DNA of 64,000 bases from Phocaeicola sp. (lineage in GTDB: Bacteria > Bacteroidota > Bacteroidia > Bacteroidales > Bacteroidaceae): contig JAHHQU010000002.1 in assembly GCA_020026225.1 (NCBI GenBank), positions 1 to 64,000 on the forward strand, read 5' to 3'. The position numbers were made by a program, and so were the translations under genes. Positions 18,237 to 27,404 of the stretch are shown here, piece after piece; within the stretch, counting starts at the first letter, position 1; every line of letters begins with the position of its first letter. Below the pieces are notes generated by a model. The model was not told the DNA's origin, did not search any database, and saw nothing but the letters and a program-made list of their open reading frames with translations.

Positions 18237-20534
18237 ATGACTAAAATCACTAAAGAAGCTGCCTTGTTATACCATTCACAGGGCAAACCGGGGAAGATAG
18301 AAGTCATTCCCACCAAACCGTATCAGACACAAAGAGATTTATCCTTAGCATATTCTCCTGGAGTAGCCGAACCTTGCCTGGAAATCCAGAAAGATCCTTC
18401 CACTGTATATGATTATACAGCAAAAGGGAATCTGGTAGCCGTCATTTCTAACGGTACCGCCGTTTTAGGATTGGGCGACATCGGTGCCATGAGCGGAAAA
18501 CCGGTTATGGAAGGCAAAGGACTGCTTTTTAAAATCTACGCAGGAATCGACGTGTTCGACATCGAGATCAATGAAAAAGACCCAGAAAAATTCATTGAAG
18601 CTGTCAAAGCCATCGCTCCTACTTTCGGAGGTATCAACTTGGAAGACATCAAAGCTCCTGAATGCTTCGAAATCGAAAATCGTCTGAAAGAGGAATTGGA
18701 TATTCCTGTCATGCACGACGACCAGCACGGTACAGCCATCATCTCCAGTGCAGGCTTGATCAATGCACTGGAAGTAGCAGGCAAGAAAATTGAAGATGTA
18801 CACATCGTAGTGAACGGTGCCGGTGCTTCAGCAACTTCTTGTACGAAACTGTATCTGGCTTTGGGAGCTAAAAAAGAAAACATCCTGATGCTCGACAGTA
18901 AAGGCGTCATTACCAGCGACCGTGAAAACTTGACAGAGAGCAAGCGTTTCTTTGCAACCGACCGCCGCGACGTCCACACTTTGGAAGAAGCCATCAAAGG
19001 TGCCGACGTATTCTTGGGACTTTCTAAAGGAAATGTCCTGACACAAGATATGGTGCGCAGCATGGCCGATCACCCAATCGTGTTCGCATTGGCCAACCCT
19101 ACTCCGGAAATTTCTTACGAAGATGCGATGGCTGCACGTTCTGACGTATTGATGTCAACCGGACGTTCTGACTATCCGAACCAGATTAACAACGTAATCG
19201 GTTTCCCATACATTTTCCGTGGTGCATTGGATACACATGCCAAAGCTATCAACGAAGAAATGAAATTGGCTGCCGTACATGCCATTGCTGACTTGGCCAA
19301 GAAGCCGGTTCCAGATGTCGTGAACGAAACATACCAGGTAAACAACTTCTCTTTCGGTCCGGATTACTTCATTCCGAAACCGGTAGACCCACGACTCATC
19401 ACCGAAGTATCTATGGCCGTAGCCAAAGCTGCCATGGATTCTGGTGTAGCCCGCAAAGAAATTACCGACTGGACTGCTTACAAGAACCAGCTCCGCGAAT
19501 TGATGGGCCAAGAGAACAAGTTGACTCGCAAATTGTACGATACAGCCCGCCGCTGCCCACAGCGCGTGGTTTTCGCTGAAGGTATTCACCCGAACATGCT
19601 GAAAGCGGCTGTAGAAGCTAAGGCCGAAGGTATCTGTCACCCTATCGTTTTGGGCAACGAAGAAAGAATTGAAAAGTTGGCGAAAGAACTGGATCTCAGC
19701 CTGGAAGGAATCGAAATCATCAACCTTCGCCACGACCGCGAATCAGAACGCCGTGAGCGCTACGCACGCATTCTTTGCGAAAAGCGTGCCCGTGAAGGTG
19801 CCAACCTGCAAGAAGCTAACGACAAGATGTTCGAACGAAACTACTTCGGTATGATGATGGTAGAAACCGGTGAAGCAGATGCATTCGTTACCGGCCTTTA
19901 CACCAAATACAGCAATACCATCAAAGTGGCCAAAGAAGTAATCGGCATCCAACCAGAATACAAGTCATTCGGTACCATGCACATACTTAACTCGAAAAAA
20001 GGAACTTACTTCATTGCAGATACGTTGATCAACCGTCATCCGGACACCGATACCTTGATTGACATCGCCAAATTGAGTGCAAAAGCTGTACGCTTCTTTA
20101 ACCACGAACCTGTTATGGCCATGCTTTCATACTCAAACTTCGGTTCCGACCAAGAAGGTACACCAGCAAAAGTTCATGATGCGGTAACTTACATGCACAA
20201 CCATTATCCTGAATTGGCTATCGACGGCGAAATGCAGGTTAAATTCGCTTTAAACGACAAGCTCCGTGATGAGAAATATCCTTTCACCCGCCTGAACGGC
20301 AAACAGGTGAACACATTGGTATTCCCTAACCTCAGCTCTGCAAACGCCACCTACCAGTTGATTCAGAACATGAGCGAAACAGAAGTTTTAGGCCCTATCC
20401 AGATGGGATTGAACAAGCCTATTCATTTCACTGACATTGAAAGCTCTGTACGCGATATTGTCAACATTACCGCGATTGCTTGTATCGACGCCATCGTCCA
20501 GAAAAAGATGGAATGTTCTTGCTCTAAAGAGTAA
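18237..20534 (+). CDS. maeB: NADP-dependent malic enzyme with C-terminal phosphotransacetylase-like domain
   Basis: A 765-residue two-domain protein. Residues 1 to about 420 are a malic enzyme (malate to pyruvate plus CO2), with [21 protein letters not shown] and the nucleotide-binding [12 protein letters not shown]. From about residue 426 it is a phosphate acetyl/butyryl-transferase-like domain ([25 protein letters not shown]), which in MaeB proteins is mainly regulatory and binds acetyl-CoA. The start at [13 protein letters not shown] fits the family and the promoter; the ATG at 18210 would add nine residues. The gene is a single unit with a strong terminator. Confidence 0.95.
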   Translation: MTKITKEAALLYHSQGKPGKIEVIPTKPYQTQRDLSLAYSPGVAEPCLEIQKDPSTVYDYTAKGNLVAVISNGTAVLGLGDIGAMSGKPVMEGKGLLFKIYAGIDVFDIEINEKDPEKFIEAVKAIAPTFGGINLEDIKAPECFEIENRLKEELDIPVMHDDQHGTAIISSAGLINALEVAGKKIEDVHIVVNGAGASATSCTKLYLALGAKKENILMLDSKGVITSDRENLTESKRFFATDRRDVHTLEEAIKGADVFLGLSKGNVLTQDMVRSMADHPIVFALANPTPEISYEDAMAARSDVLMSTGRSDYPNQINNVIGFPYIFRGALDTHAKAINEEMKLAAVHAIADLAKKPVPDVVNETYQVNNFSFGPDYFIPKPVDPRLITEVSMAVAKAAMDSGVARKEITDWTAYKNQLRELMGQENKLTRKLYDTARRCPQRVVFAEGIHPNMLKAAVEAKAEGICHPIVLGNEERIEKLAKELDLSLEGIEIINLRHDRESERRERYARILCEKRAREGANLQEANDKMFERNYFGMMMVETGEADAFVTGLYTKYSNTIKVAKEVIGIQPEYKSFGTMHILNSKKGTYFIADTLINRHPDTDTLIDIAKLSAKAVRFFNHEPVMAMLSYSNFGSDQEGTPAKVHDAVTYMHNHYPELAIDGEMQVKFALNDKLRDEKYPFTRLNGKQVNTLVFPNLSSANATYQLIQNMSETEVLGPIQMGLNKPIHFTDIESSVRDIVNITAIACIDAIVQKKMECSCSKE

Positions 20535-20548
20535 GACCTCATAAAATT

Positions 20549-20610
20549 AAAGCGGTTTCCCTTTCGATGGAACTTATTTCATCCTAAGATTTCAGGGAAA
20601 CCGCTTTTTC
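20549..20610 (+). terminator. Terminator of maeB
   Basis: AAAGCGGTTTCCCT (20549..20562) pairs with AGGGAAACCGCTTT, followed by a T run; the loop is about 31 bases. Confidence 0.8.
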
Positions 20611-20638
20611 ATTGTATCACTTTTACCTCTTTCCAACC

Positions 20639-20815
20639 ATGAGAAAACCTTTGAACACCACCCAATGCATACTGCTGATTCTTTTCTGGAGTGCCCTCTG
20701 CTTTTTGGTCATCACTACCAGCAGTCATATTGACGGACCGCTGATTTTATCCATTCTCATCTCAGGAGCCTTGGTATTCATCCCGATAGCCAAAGCACTC
20801 AAGAAAAAGGAATGA
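20639..20815 (+). CDS. Small two-helix membrane protein, unknown
   Basis: A 58-residue protein starting MRKPLNTTQC. It has two hydrophobic segments (about residues 10-28 and 34-50), a short polar turn TSSHIDGP between them and a lysine-rich end AKALKKKE. That fits an inner-membrane hairpin with both ends inside. I do not recognise a family. It starts 29 bases after the maeB terminator, with no obvious promoter box, so it may be expressed from read-through or a weak promoter. Coding status rests on the clean two-helix pattern with a positive-inside end, so it is moderately supported. Confidence 0.55.
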   Translation: MRKPLNTTQCILLILFWSALCFLVITTSSHIDGPLILSILISGALVFIPIAKALKKKE

Positions 20816-21083
20816 ACACTTTCTCAACAAACGCCTAAATTTCCCCCAAATACCGTTCCGACCTTCATTAAAGTCCCCAGACACCCTCCTCTCCCCTTAC
20901 TTTCCCAAACGTTTATAAAAAGCCGAACTATCCACAAGAACGTACCTTATCCAAACAGACACAAAGCGAATGACTCCTCATTCATAATTGTTCTTTTTCT
21001 ATACTTTTCTAAAAAATACGCAATATAAAGGCTCATTTTTAAGTTTTTCTTTCATATTATAGTAAAAATATTACGATTATTCG
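20816..21083. other. Noncoding stretch before the AraC regulator
   Basis: About 270 AT-rich bases. I see no gene, strong hairpin or repeat; the only signal is the -7 box at its right end. Confidence 0.5.
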
Positions 21084-21091
21084 TATTTTTG
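21084..21091 (+). promoter_or_regulatory. -7 element of the AraC-type regulator
   Basis: TATTTTTG matches TAnnTTTG, 27 bases before the ATG at 21119. A TTG start at 21089 overlaps this box and can be excluded. Confidence 0.6.
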
Positions 21092-21118
21092 CAGCCGAAT
21101 ATATTATCCCCTAAATAT

Positions 21119-21967
21119 ATGGAAAAAGAGCTTCCCAAAATAGACCTTCCTGAAAGTTGGCTCGTTGGCACAGACATCCACAAAGACCTCTTGAGTCTTT
21201 ACACCAATTATCCCGTACGACTGAAGTGTGAGATTTTTGTTTTTTGTATGGACGGAGAAGTAGAAGCTTCAATCAATCTAAACAAAATAAAGGTAAAGCC
21301 TCACGATGTCATCACATTGACGCCTGGAAGTATTTTTCAAATACACAAGTTGGAAGGTGACCTGAAAATCTATTTCATCGGATTTTCTTCACAATATATA
21401 GAACAAAAAGAAAACTCTCGGATCCTGCTTGATACGATGTATCACACCTTAGGAAGACCGATACTTTCTTTATCCCCTAAAGGAGCTAAAGTTTTGGAAG
21501 AATACATCAACTTCCTTATACGCACCTACGAGTTCTTTGCAGAATTAGGTACTAATGAAGAAATCGCTCCGAATATATTTGCCGACATTCATACCGGAAT
21601 CTCCATCTTATATCGGAAAACTTCCAATGAGCGGATTTCCATGTCGAAAAGCGAGCAGTTATGTCGGAATTTCACCCAACTGGTCATCCAGCATTATACC
21701 ACCAGCCGCAACGTATCATGGTATGCCGATAAATTAGGCATAACGCTGGCCTACTTATGTACGACCGTGAAGCAAGTCATCGGAAAGACTTGTGCTGATG
21801 TCATTTCATCAATGGTCATCATGGATGCCAAATCACAGTTGAAGTCAACGGAACATTCCATCCAAGAGATTTCTGATTCACTGAACTTTGCCAACATGTC
21901 TTTCTTCGGAAAATATTTCAAACGGCACGTAGGCATGAGTCCTTTGGAATACAGAAACAACGGATAA
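21119..21967 (+). CDS. AraC-family transcriptional regulator
   Basis: A 282-residue protein. The N-terminal half is a cupin-like sensing domain with many short beta strands (VKPHDVITLTPGSIFQIHKL). The C-terminal 100 residues are the double helix-turn-helix of AraC proteins (YADKLGITLAYLCTTVKQ, then SIQEISDSLNFANMSFFGKY and FKRHVGMSPLEYR). The start at MEKELPKIDLPESW is set by the promoter position. Two genes follow on the same strand within 70 and 15 bases: a PCMD lipoprotein and an outer-membrane barrel. They are the likely regulatory targets (inference). The ligand is unknown. Confidence 0.92.
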   Translation: MEKELPKIDLPESWLVGTDIHKDLLSLYTNYPVRLKCEIFVFCMDGEVEASINLNKIKVKPHDVITLTPGSIFQIHKLEGDLKIYFIGFSSQYIEQKENSRILLDTMYHTLGRPILSLSPKGAKVLEEYINFLIRTYEFFAELGTNEEIAPNIFADIHTGISILYRKTSNERISMSKSEQLCRNFTQLVIQHYTTSRNVSWYADKLGITLAYLCTTVKQVIGKTCADVISSMVIMDAKSQLKSTEHSIQEISDSLNFANMSFFGKYFKRHVGMSPLEYRNNG

Positions 21968-22036
21968 GATCTCCGAAATTTAGCCGTCTTATCACCAAAC
22001 AGAAAAATAATAATCAATAATAAAAAAGAGAAAAAA

Positions 22037-23158
22037 ATGAAAGCAATCAAATTCATTGCAGCACTATTCATGTTATCAGCAACATGGACTTCTTGCATTA
22101 AAGATGAAGAATTGAACGCAGAAGCGGATATAACCCGATGTATCCTCCCAAAAGAAATCTTGAGCAGGCCTGAAATCGACGTATACAGACCTTTCGATTT
22201 GAAGTTGAAAGCCTACCCTATCTATCTTCCCATCAAAACTGGGGTAGATGTCAGCAACTTGGCTCTGGACTTCGAGCTCACCCCTGGAGCTACTATTGAA
22301 CCGGCAAAAGGCAGTATGCACAACTTCAGACAGCCGGTACGTTACACCGTAACTTCTGAAGACGGTCAATGGCACCGCACCTATTCTATTGTAGCTGAAC
22401 CGCCTAAGAAAATACCGACCTTCTTCCATTTTGAAGATGCCCATAAGGACGGCAAATACCACATCATTTATGAAAAGAACGAAGACAAAGAAGTAACCTG
22501 GGGAAGTGGAAACGGAGGTTTCTCTTTGGCTGTAAAGGACGCAGAACAACTGGAATACCCGACCTTCCTTTCTTCTGAAGGATACAAAGGCAACTGCGTT
22601 CAAATGGTAACTCGTCAAACAGGAAGTTTGGGAGCTTTAGTAGGAATGCCTATTGCTGCAGGAAACCTGTTTCTCGGTCAGTTCAACTTAAAAGATGCAA
22701 TGGAAAAGCCATTGGAAGCAACCCAATTCGGAGAGCCATTCACTTACAAACCATTACGTATCAAAGGTTATTACCGCTACAAAGCAGGTTCTCAATACTT
22801 GGATAAAAATCGTCCGGTTGATAAAAAAGACATCTGCAGCATTTATGCTTTCTTCTACGAATCAACTGAAGATTGTCCGATGTTAGACGGTAACTTACCA
22901 GACCAAAATTATAACCATCCTAATATGGTAGCCCTTGCCCTGCTGAAAGAACCGCACGAAACCAAGGACAACCAATGGGAAGAGTTCAACATTGAGTTTG
23001 ATTACCAGCGTTACGGCAAGAGCATTGACCCTAACAAACTTGAGAACGGACAATACCACCTTGGCATCGTATTTACAGCCAGTGCAGACGGAGCTAAATT
23101 TGCCGGTGCACCAGGAAGTACCCTCATGGTAGATGAAGTTGAAATTATTTACGAATAA
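22037..23158 (+). CDS. PCMD-domain lipoprotein (putative carbohydrate metabolism domain)
   Basis: A 373-residue lipoprotein with signal and lipobox ATWTSCIKDEE; the acidic residues after Cys fit surface export. An N-terminal Ig-like region (about residues 45-125, ending VTSEDGQWHRTYSIVAEPPK) leads to a jelly-roll region beginning FHFED and ending TLMVDEVEIIYE. This is the PCMD architecture common in Bacteroides surface proteins. Such proteins are thought to bind carbohydrate, but no activity is established. It lies 70 bases after the AraC gene and 15 before the barrel gene. A surface partner for that barrel is plausible. Confidence 0.82.
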   Translation: MKAIKFIAALFMLSATWTSCIKDEELNAEADITRCILPKEILSRPEIDVYRPFDLKLKAYPIYLPIKTGVDVSNLALDFELTPGATIEPAKGSMHNFRQPVRYTVTSEDGQWHRTYSIVAEPPKKIPTFFHFEDAHKDGKYHIIYEKNEDKEVTWGSGNGGFSLAVKDAEQLEYPTFLSSEGYKGNCVQMVTRQTGSLGALVGMPIAAGNLFLGQFNLKDAMEKPLEATQFGEPFTYKPLRIKGYYRYKAGSQYLDKNRPVDKKDICSIYAFFYESTEDCPMLDGNLPDQNYNHPNMVALALLKEPHETKDNQWEEFNIEFDYQRYGKSIDPNKLENGQYHLGIVFTASADGAKFAGAPGSTLMVDEVEIIYE

Positions 23159-23173
23159 TAGGAGATTACACAA

Positions 23174-23962
23174 ATGAAGAAAACAATAAAAACGCTGGCT
23201 GTAATACTTATAGCTTGCCTATATACAAACTCTATTTTTGCACAGCAGAACAGAACTCAAACCCTAATCAATGCCGCTTTGCACGGCTGGGAATACGAAG
23301 TGAAAGCAGGTATTGGAATTGGTGGTTCTGCTCCTCTTCCATTACCGGCAGAAATACGCAGCATAGACTCATACAATCCTACTTTGGCCTTCATGTTAGA
23401 AGGAAATGCTACCAAATGGTTCGGTGAGAACAAGAAGTGGGGATTGATAGCTGGTGTCCGTTTTGAAAATAAAAACATGACTACCAAGGCTACAACCAAA
23501 AATTACAAGATGGAAATCATCGGTTATGATGGAAATCGTCTGAAAGGTAACTGGACAGGTGGTGTAAAGACAAAACAAAGAAATGCTTATCTTTCTGTTC
23601 CTATCTTGGCAGCTTACAAGCTGACTTCACGTTGGAACTTAAAATTCGGTCCGTATGTATCTTATCTGATTGACGGAGAATTCTCTGGAGAAGTATATGA
23701 AGGATACCTACGTGAAAATGAGCCGACTGGTGACAAAGTCAACTTCCGTAATGGAGCCATTGCAATGTATGATTTTTCAAACGAACTTCGTAAATTCCAA
23801 TGGGGTCTCCAATTCGGTGCAGACTGGAAAGCATTCAGTCATTTGAAGGTCTTCACAGACTTGACATGGGGATTGAACGATATCTTCCAAAAAGATTTTG
23901 ATACCGTTTCCTTCTCAATGTATCCTATTTACTTAAATGTAGGCTTTGCTTACGCATTCTAA
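23174..23962 (+). CDS. Outer-membrane beta-barrel protein (PorT/OmpA-barrel-like)
   Basis: A 262-residue protein with a signal peptide ending IFAQQ. Amphipathic beta strands follow with aromatic girdles and glycine-rich turns (GIGIGGSAPLPLPAEI, WGLIAGVRFENKNM, SRWNLKFGPYVSYLIDG). It ends YLNVGFAYAF, with the terminal Phe expected for Bam-inserted barrels. It probably forms an 8- to 10-strand barrel. Its coupling with the PCMD lipoprotein (15-base gap, shared terminator) suggests a surface complex. Function unknown; not a SusC-type transporter. Confidence 0.85.
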   Translation: MKKTIKTLAVILIACLYTNSIFAQQNRTQTLINAALHGWEYEVKAGIGIGGSAPLPLPAEIRSIDSYNPTLAFMLEGNATKWFGENKKWGLIAGVRFENKNMTTKATTKNYKMEIIGYDGNRLKGNWTGGVKTKQRNAYLSVPILAAYKLTSRWNLKFGPYVSYLIDGEFSGEVYEGYLRENEPTGDKVNFRNGAIAMYDFSNELRKFQWGLQFGADWKAFSHLKVFTDLTWGLNDIFQKDFDTVSFSMYPIYLNVGFAYAF

Positions 23963-23986
23963 AAGTATCTTATTTACTTGAATATA

Positions 23987-24020
23987 AGGGCTGAATTCCT
24001 GTTGGAATTCAGCCTTTTCT
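23987..24020 (+). terminator. Terminator of the AraC-PCMD-barrel unit
   Basis: GGCTGAATTCC (23989..23999) pairs perfectly with GGAATTCAGCC (24004..24014), followed by a T-rich run. Confidence 0.88.
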
Positions 24021-24196
24021 TTTTCTTCTACCAATTGCAAGAGAGTTCATCAGCCATCCTTTGACAGCTTGGCAAGAACCTGCGGTCACGCCTGCTCCCT
24101 ACATTAACTCCGGACATACTCCTAGAACCATCCAACCTTACATAGGCAACTTCCCCTTCTCTCGCCGAAAGACGTATCAAAACATAAAAAAGGACA

Positions 24197-24237
24197 TAAA
24201 AAAATCCGGCTAACATTTTACCTTGTTAACCGGATTC
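24197..24237 (-). terminator. Terminator of the DUF4925-like gene
   Basis: On the minus strand AATCCGGTTAAC pairs with GTTAGCCGGATT (one wobble), followed by a T run, 20 bases after the stop codon at 24257. The 175 bases between this and the previous terminator hold nothing I can support. Confidence 0.82.
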
Positions 24238-24256
24238 CAAATATCAGATTCAATAA

Positions 24257-25489
24257 TTACTTTTCTGCTGCTGTCACTGGAGCCATATTCAATCCCAACT
24301 GAATTGATTTAGTAGTATCAATAATCTGTGGCATTGCTTTCAATGTAGGAGCCAAAACGCCATCTACTTGCTTTTTATAATCATCAGGAGTAGATGCTTT
24401 GATCTGCTCAATCAAACCATTCACAAAAGCTTCATCTTCAAAAAGAGGTTTCACTTTTTTCAAGATAGGTAATAGAAGAGTTTCATCAAGGTATACAGAT
24501 GTTTCACCGTTTTCTTTTACAGAGACATGGAACGGAATACCTGACTTCAACAGTACATTCACATCATCCAGCAATTCCATCAATATCTGAGGAACAGAAT
24601 TACCACGACTTGCCTTCAAAGAAGCCTGTTTCGGAGAAGCAGCTGCAATTTGAGCAGGATTAATGAACAGACGCAATGTTGAATCATTTTCCATTACGTA
24701 TGTAGCTGCATTCAAAGGAGAATCTTTCCACGGTGATTTTTCATCGTTCCACTTTTCATTGTATTTAGCAACGACGTTGCCATTTGGCAAGAAAGCGATG
24801 TTTTTAATTGAACCCAACAAGGGAGGATAAATACCTTGAGAGCTACCAGGGATAGGTGCTGCCATGAGAGTCATGCCCAAAATCCACTGGATGTTTGCTT
24901 CAATAGAGAAAGTGGGACCAAAAGGATACACCTTAAATTTATAATCAGAATCCCATTTACAAATAACAGGAGTAGATTTCGGGTCTGAGCCAAAACTTGG
25001 TATATAAGGTTTCAAATCAAACATTTTACCAGCCAAAATATTCTTTGGATAAGTCACATCAAGATCCAAATTCAGCGAACTTTTATGGATAGAACCTTTA
25101 TACGAAATGGTACGCTGTGCATTTTCATCCACTCCTTCAAAAGTTGCCAAATCCCCATTAATGTTCAAGTCCAAATTTAAAGTAGTAGTTTCTTCACCAG
25201 GAATAACTCCAGAACCATCCAATTCAAACGGCATACCGTCAATTGCAAACTTACTACCAGAAATTTTCACAGAAGCTTTTGTAGGATTCGATGCGTCAGG
25301 GATAAATTCAATCTGTTTTCCCAAGACAGGAGCTCCACAATAATTTAAAGCCAGACCATTGATATCAGTAAAAATAGTCTGTTCTACAGGACAAACTACT
25401 GGTTCATCTTTGTCGTCACTACAAGAAGTGAAAAAGCCACCCAATGTTAGAGTTGCAAATAAATAAATTAGAAGATTTTTCTTAATCAT
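24257..25489 (-). CDS. DUF4925-like lipoprotein
   Basis: A 410-residue lipoprotein: signal peptide with lipobox FFTSCSDDKDEP, where the acidic run after Cys fits surface export. The rest is beta-rich with an N-terminal module (SVKISGSKFAIDGMPFELDG, then TTTLNLDLNINGD) and an alpha-helical C-terminal end. It resembles Bacteroides lipoproteins of the DUF4925 type; that match is by memory and only moderately sure. The start at 25489 gives a proper signal peptide; an in-frame ATG at 25534 lies upstream of the likely transcript start. Single gene with its own promoter and terminator; function unknown. Confidence 0.75.
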   Translation of the reverse strand: MIKKNLLIYLFATLTLGGFFTSCSDDKDEPVVCPVEQTIFTDINGLALNYCGAPVLGKQIEFIPDASNPTKASVKISGSKFAIDGMPFELDGSGVIPGEETTTLNLDLNINGDLATFEGVDENAQRTISYKGSIHKSSLNLDLDVTYPKNILAGKMFDLKPYIPSFGSDPKSTPVICKWDSDYKFKVYPFGPTFSIEANIQWILGMTLMAAPIPGSSQGIYPPLLGSIKNIAFLPNGNVVAKYNEKWNDEKSPWKDSPLNAATYVMENDSTLRLFINPAQIAAASPKQASLKASRGNSVPQILMELLDDVNVLLKSGIPFHVSVKENGETSVYLDETLLLPILKKVKPLFEDEAFVNGLIEQIKASTPDDYKKQVDGVLAPTLKAMPQIIDTTKSIQLGLNMAPVTAAEK

Positions 25490-25515
25490 AGTTACAAAAT
25501 TTATAATTTGGGGGG

Positions 25516-25523
25516 CAAAGGTA
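25516..25523 (-). promoter_or_regulatory. -7 element of the DUF4925-like gene
   Basis: TACCTTTG on the minus strand, 27 bases before the chosen ATG. The transcript start would fall near 25510, which rules out the ATG at 25534. Confidence 0.6.
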
Positions 25524-25820
25524 ACGCTATTCAACTTCTTAGGAAAGGTCTATTTATTCTACTTTTGTTCTATTTTTTATCTTTTGACTTATTTCGTCGC
25601 TAAAAGGCTCTTTTTTTAAGATAAAGAACCGTTAAGACAAATTCAATGGCATCCATTTTCTTTTAACGACCAACGGGGCCAAATATAGGTCTATAAAGTG
25701 TATGTCCTATTTACTTCTCCCCCAAAAACACACAAACAATTCATTACTTAACAGAATATTGGACCTAAAATACCAATTATCGGCAAGACTTATCTTTTTA
25801 ACAAAAATAGTCTTTGAAAA

Positions 25821-25851
25821 TTTGGTGGATTCAGGTATTATTCTAACTTTG
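25821..25851 (+). promoter_or_regulatory. Promoter of gdhA
   Basis: TTTG (25821..25824), 19 bp, then TAACTTTG (25844..25851): a full match to the Bacteroidetes consensus. The leader is about 40 bases. The noncoding stretch 25524 to 25820 shows no other feature. Confidence 0.8.
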
Positions 25852-25898
25852 CATTTACAAAAAGACAACACTTTTGTCAGACCTTAAATTTTGAATTT

Positions 25899-27236
25899 AT
25901 GAACATCAATCAAATCATGACGTCTCTGGAAGCAAAGCATCCAGGCGAGCCTGAGTACCTTCAGGCTGTGAAAGAGGTATTAGTTTCTATTGAAGAAATC
26001 TATAACCAACATCCAGAATTTGAGAAAGTTTCACTAATTGAACGATTGGTAGAGCCAGATCGGATTTTTACATTCCGAATTCCTTGGGTTGATGACAATG
26101 GTAAAGTACAAGTCAATTTAGGCTATCGTGTCCAGTTTAACAATGCGATAGGCCCTTATAAAGGCGGTGTGCGTTTCCATGCTTCTGTAAACCTTTCCAT
26201 CTTAAAATTTTTAGGATTTGAACAAACATTCAAAAATGCCTTGACTACGTTGCCTATGGGCGGTGGCAAGGGAGGTTCTGATTTCTCTCCACGAGGTAAA
26301 AGTGATGCCGAAGTAATGCGCTTCTGCCAAGCCTATATGCTCGAATTGTGGCGCCACTTAGGTCCGGATATGGATATTCCAGCCGGTGACATCGGTGTGG
26401 GAGCAAGAGAAGTAGGATATATGTTTGGCATGTACAAGAAGTTAACCCGTGAATTTACAGGTACCTTTACAGGCAAAGGATTATCTTTCGGCGGTTCATT
26501 GGTTCGTCCGGAAGCAACAGGTTTCGGAGGATTATATTTCGTAAATCAGATGTTGGCCACAAGAGGTATCGACATTAAAGGAAAAACGGTTGCCGTATCT
26601 GGATTTGGAAACGTAGCTTGGGGAGCTGTAACGAAAGCCAATCAGCTTGGAGCCAAGGTAATTACCATTTCTGGACCAGACGGATACATCTATGACCCCG
26701 ATGGTATCAGCGGAGAAAAGATTGACTACATGCTTGAACTTCGTGCTTCTGGCAATGATATCGTTGCTCCGTATGCTGACAAATTCCCAAGTGCCAAATT
26801 CGTAGCCGGTCGACGTCCATGGGAGGTAAAAGCAGATATCGCTTTGACTTGTGCCACACAGAATGAATTGAACGGTGAAGATGCCCAGCACTTGATTGAC
26901 AACAAGGTATCTTGTATCGGTGAAATATCAAATATGGGATGCCGTCCGGAAGCCATTGATTTGTTCATCAAGAACAAGATGCTTTTCGCTCCAGGCAAAG
27001 CAGTCAATGCAGGCGGTGTAGCAACTTCCGGATTAGAAATGAGCCAAAACGCTATGCATTTAAGTTGGACGGCAAAAGAAGTAGACGAAAAATTACATCA
27101 GATTATGCATAACATCCATGAACAATGCGTTAAATACGGAACACAGAAAGATGGATACATTAATTACGTCAAAGGAGCTAACATTGCAGGCTTCATGAAA
27201 GTTGCCGAAGCAATGATGGCACAAGGTATCGTATAA
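25899..27236 (+). CDS. gdhA: NADP-specific glutamate dehydrogenase
   Basis: A 445-residue enzyme of the hexameric GdhA class, interconverting 2-oxoglutarate plus ammonia with glutamate; the main ammonia-assimilation route in gut Bacteroides. The substrate-binding segment GPYKGGVRFH and the catalytic lysine at residue 124 in PMGGGKGGSDF are intact, as is the Rossmann motif SGFGNVAWGA. Length and N-terminus match E. coli GdhA (447). Monocistronic with a consensus promoter and a terminator. Confidence 0.97.
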   Translation: MNINQIMTSLEAKHPGEPEYLQAVKEVLVSIEEIYNQHPEFEKVSLIERLVEPDRIFTFRIPWVDDNGKVQVNLGYRVQFNNAIGPYKGGVRFHASVNLSILKFLGFEQTFKNALTTLPMGGGKGGSDFSPRGKSDAEVMRFCQAYMLELWRHLGPDMDIPAGDIGVGAREVGYMFGMYKKLTREFTGTFTGKGLSFGGSLVRPEATGFGGLYFVNQMLATRGIDIKGKTVAVSGFGNVAWGAVTKANQLGAKVITISGPDGYIYDPDGISGEKIDYMLELRASGNDIVAPYADKFPSAKFVAGRRPWEVKADIALTCATQNELNGEDAQHLIDNKVSCIGEISNMGCRPEAIDLFIKNKMLFAPGKAVNAGGVATSGLEMSQNAMHLSWTAKEVDEKLHQIMHNIHEQCVKYGTQKDGYINYVKGANIAGFMKVAEAMMAQGIV

Positions 27237-27301
27237 ACAAAAAACGATTAGTTAGTAAAATATATCTCGTTTAGTTGTATTTGTATTTTGTATTGTAGCT
27301 T

Positions 27302-27337
27302 ACGCTGCCAACCTGTGAAGGCCGGCAGCGTTTTTTG
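27302..27337 (+). terminator. Terminator of gdhA
   Basis: CGCTGCC (27303..27309) pairs with GGCAGCG (27324..27330), followed by TTTTTT. Confidence 0.85.
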
Positions 27338-27404
27338 CAGATAAATACAAGAATCAAGGTATTCTTCATGAAAGATGTACGTTATATATATAAAAACGTA
27401 AATC

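Noticed and set aside
21089..21118. TTG start for the AraC regulator
   Set aside because: It overlaps the -7 box, so it is upstream of the transcript start.
24028..24216. 62-codon minus-strand frame between two terminators
   Set aside because: No promoter, no recognised family, overlaps the hairpin of the neighbouring gene.
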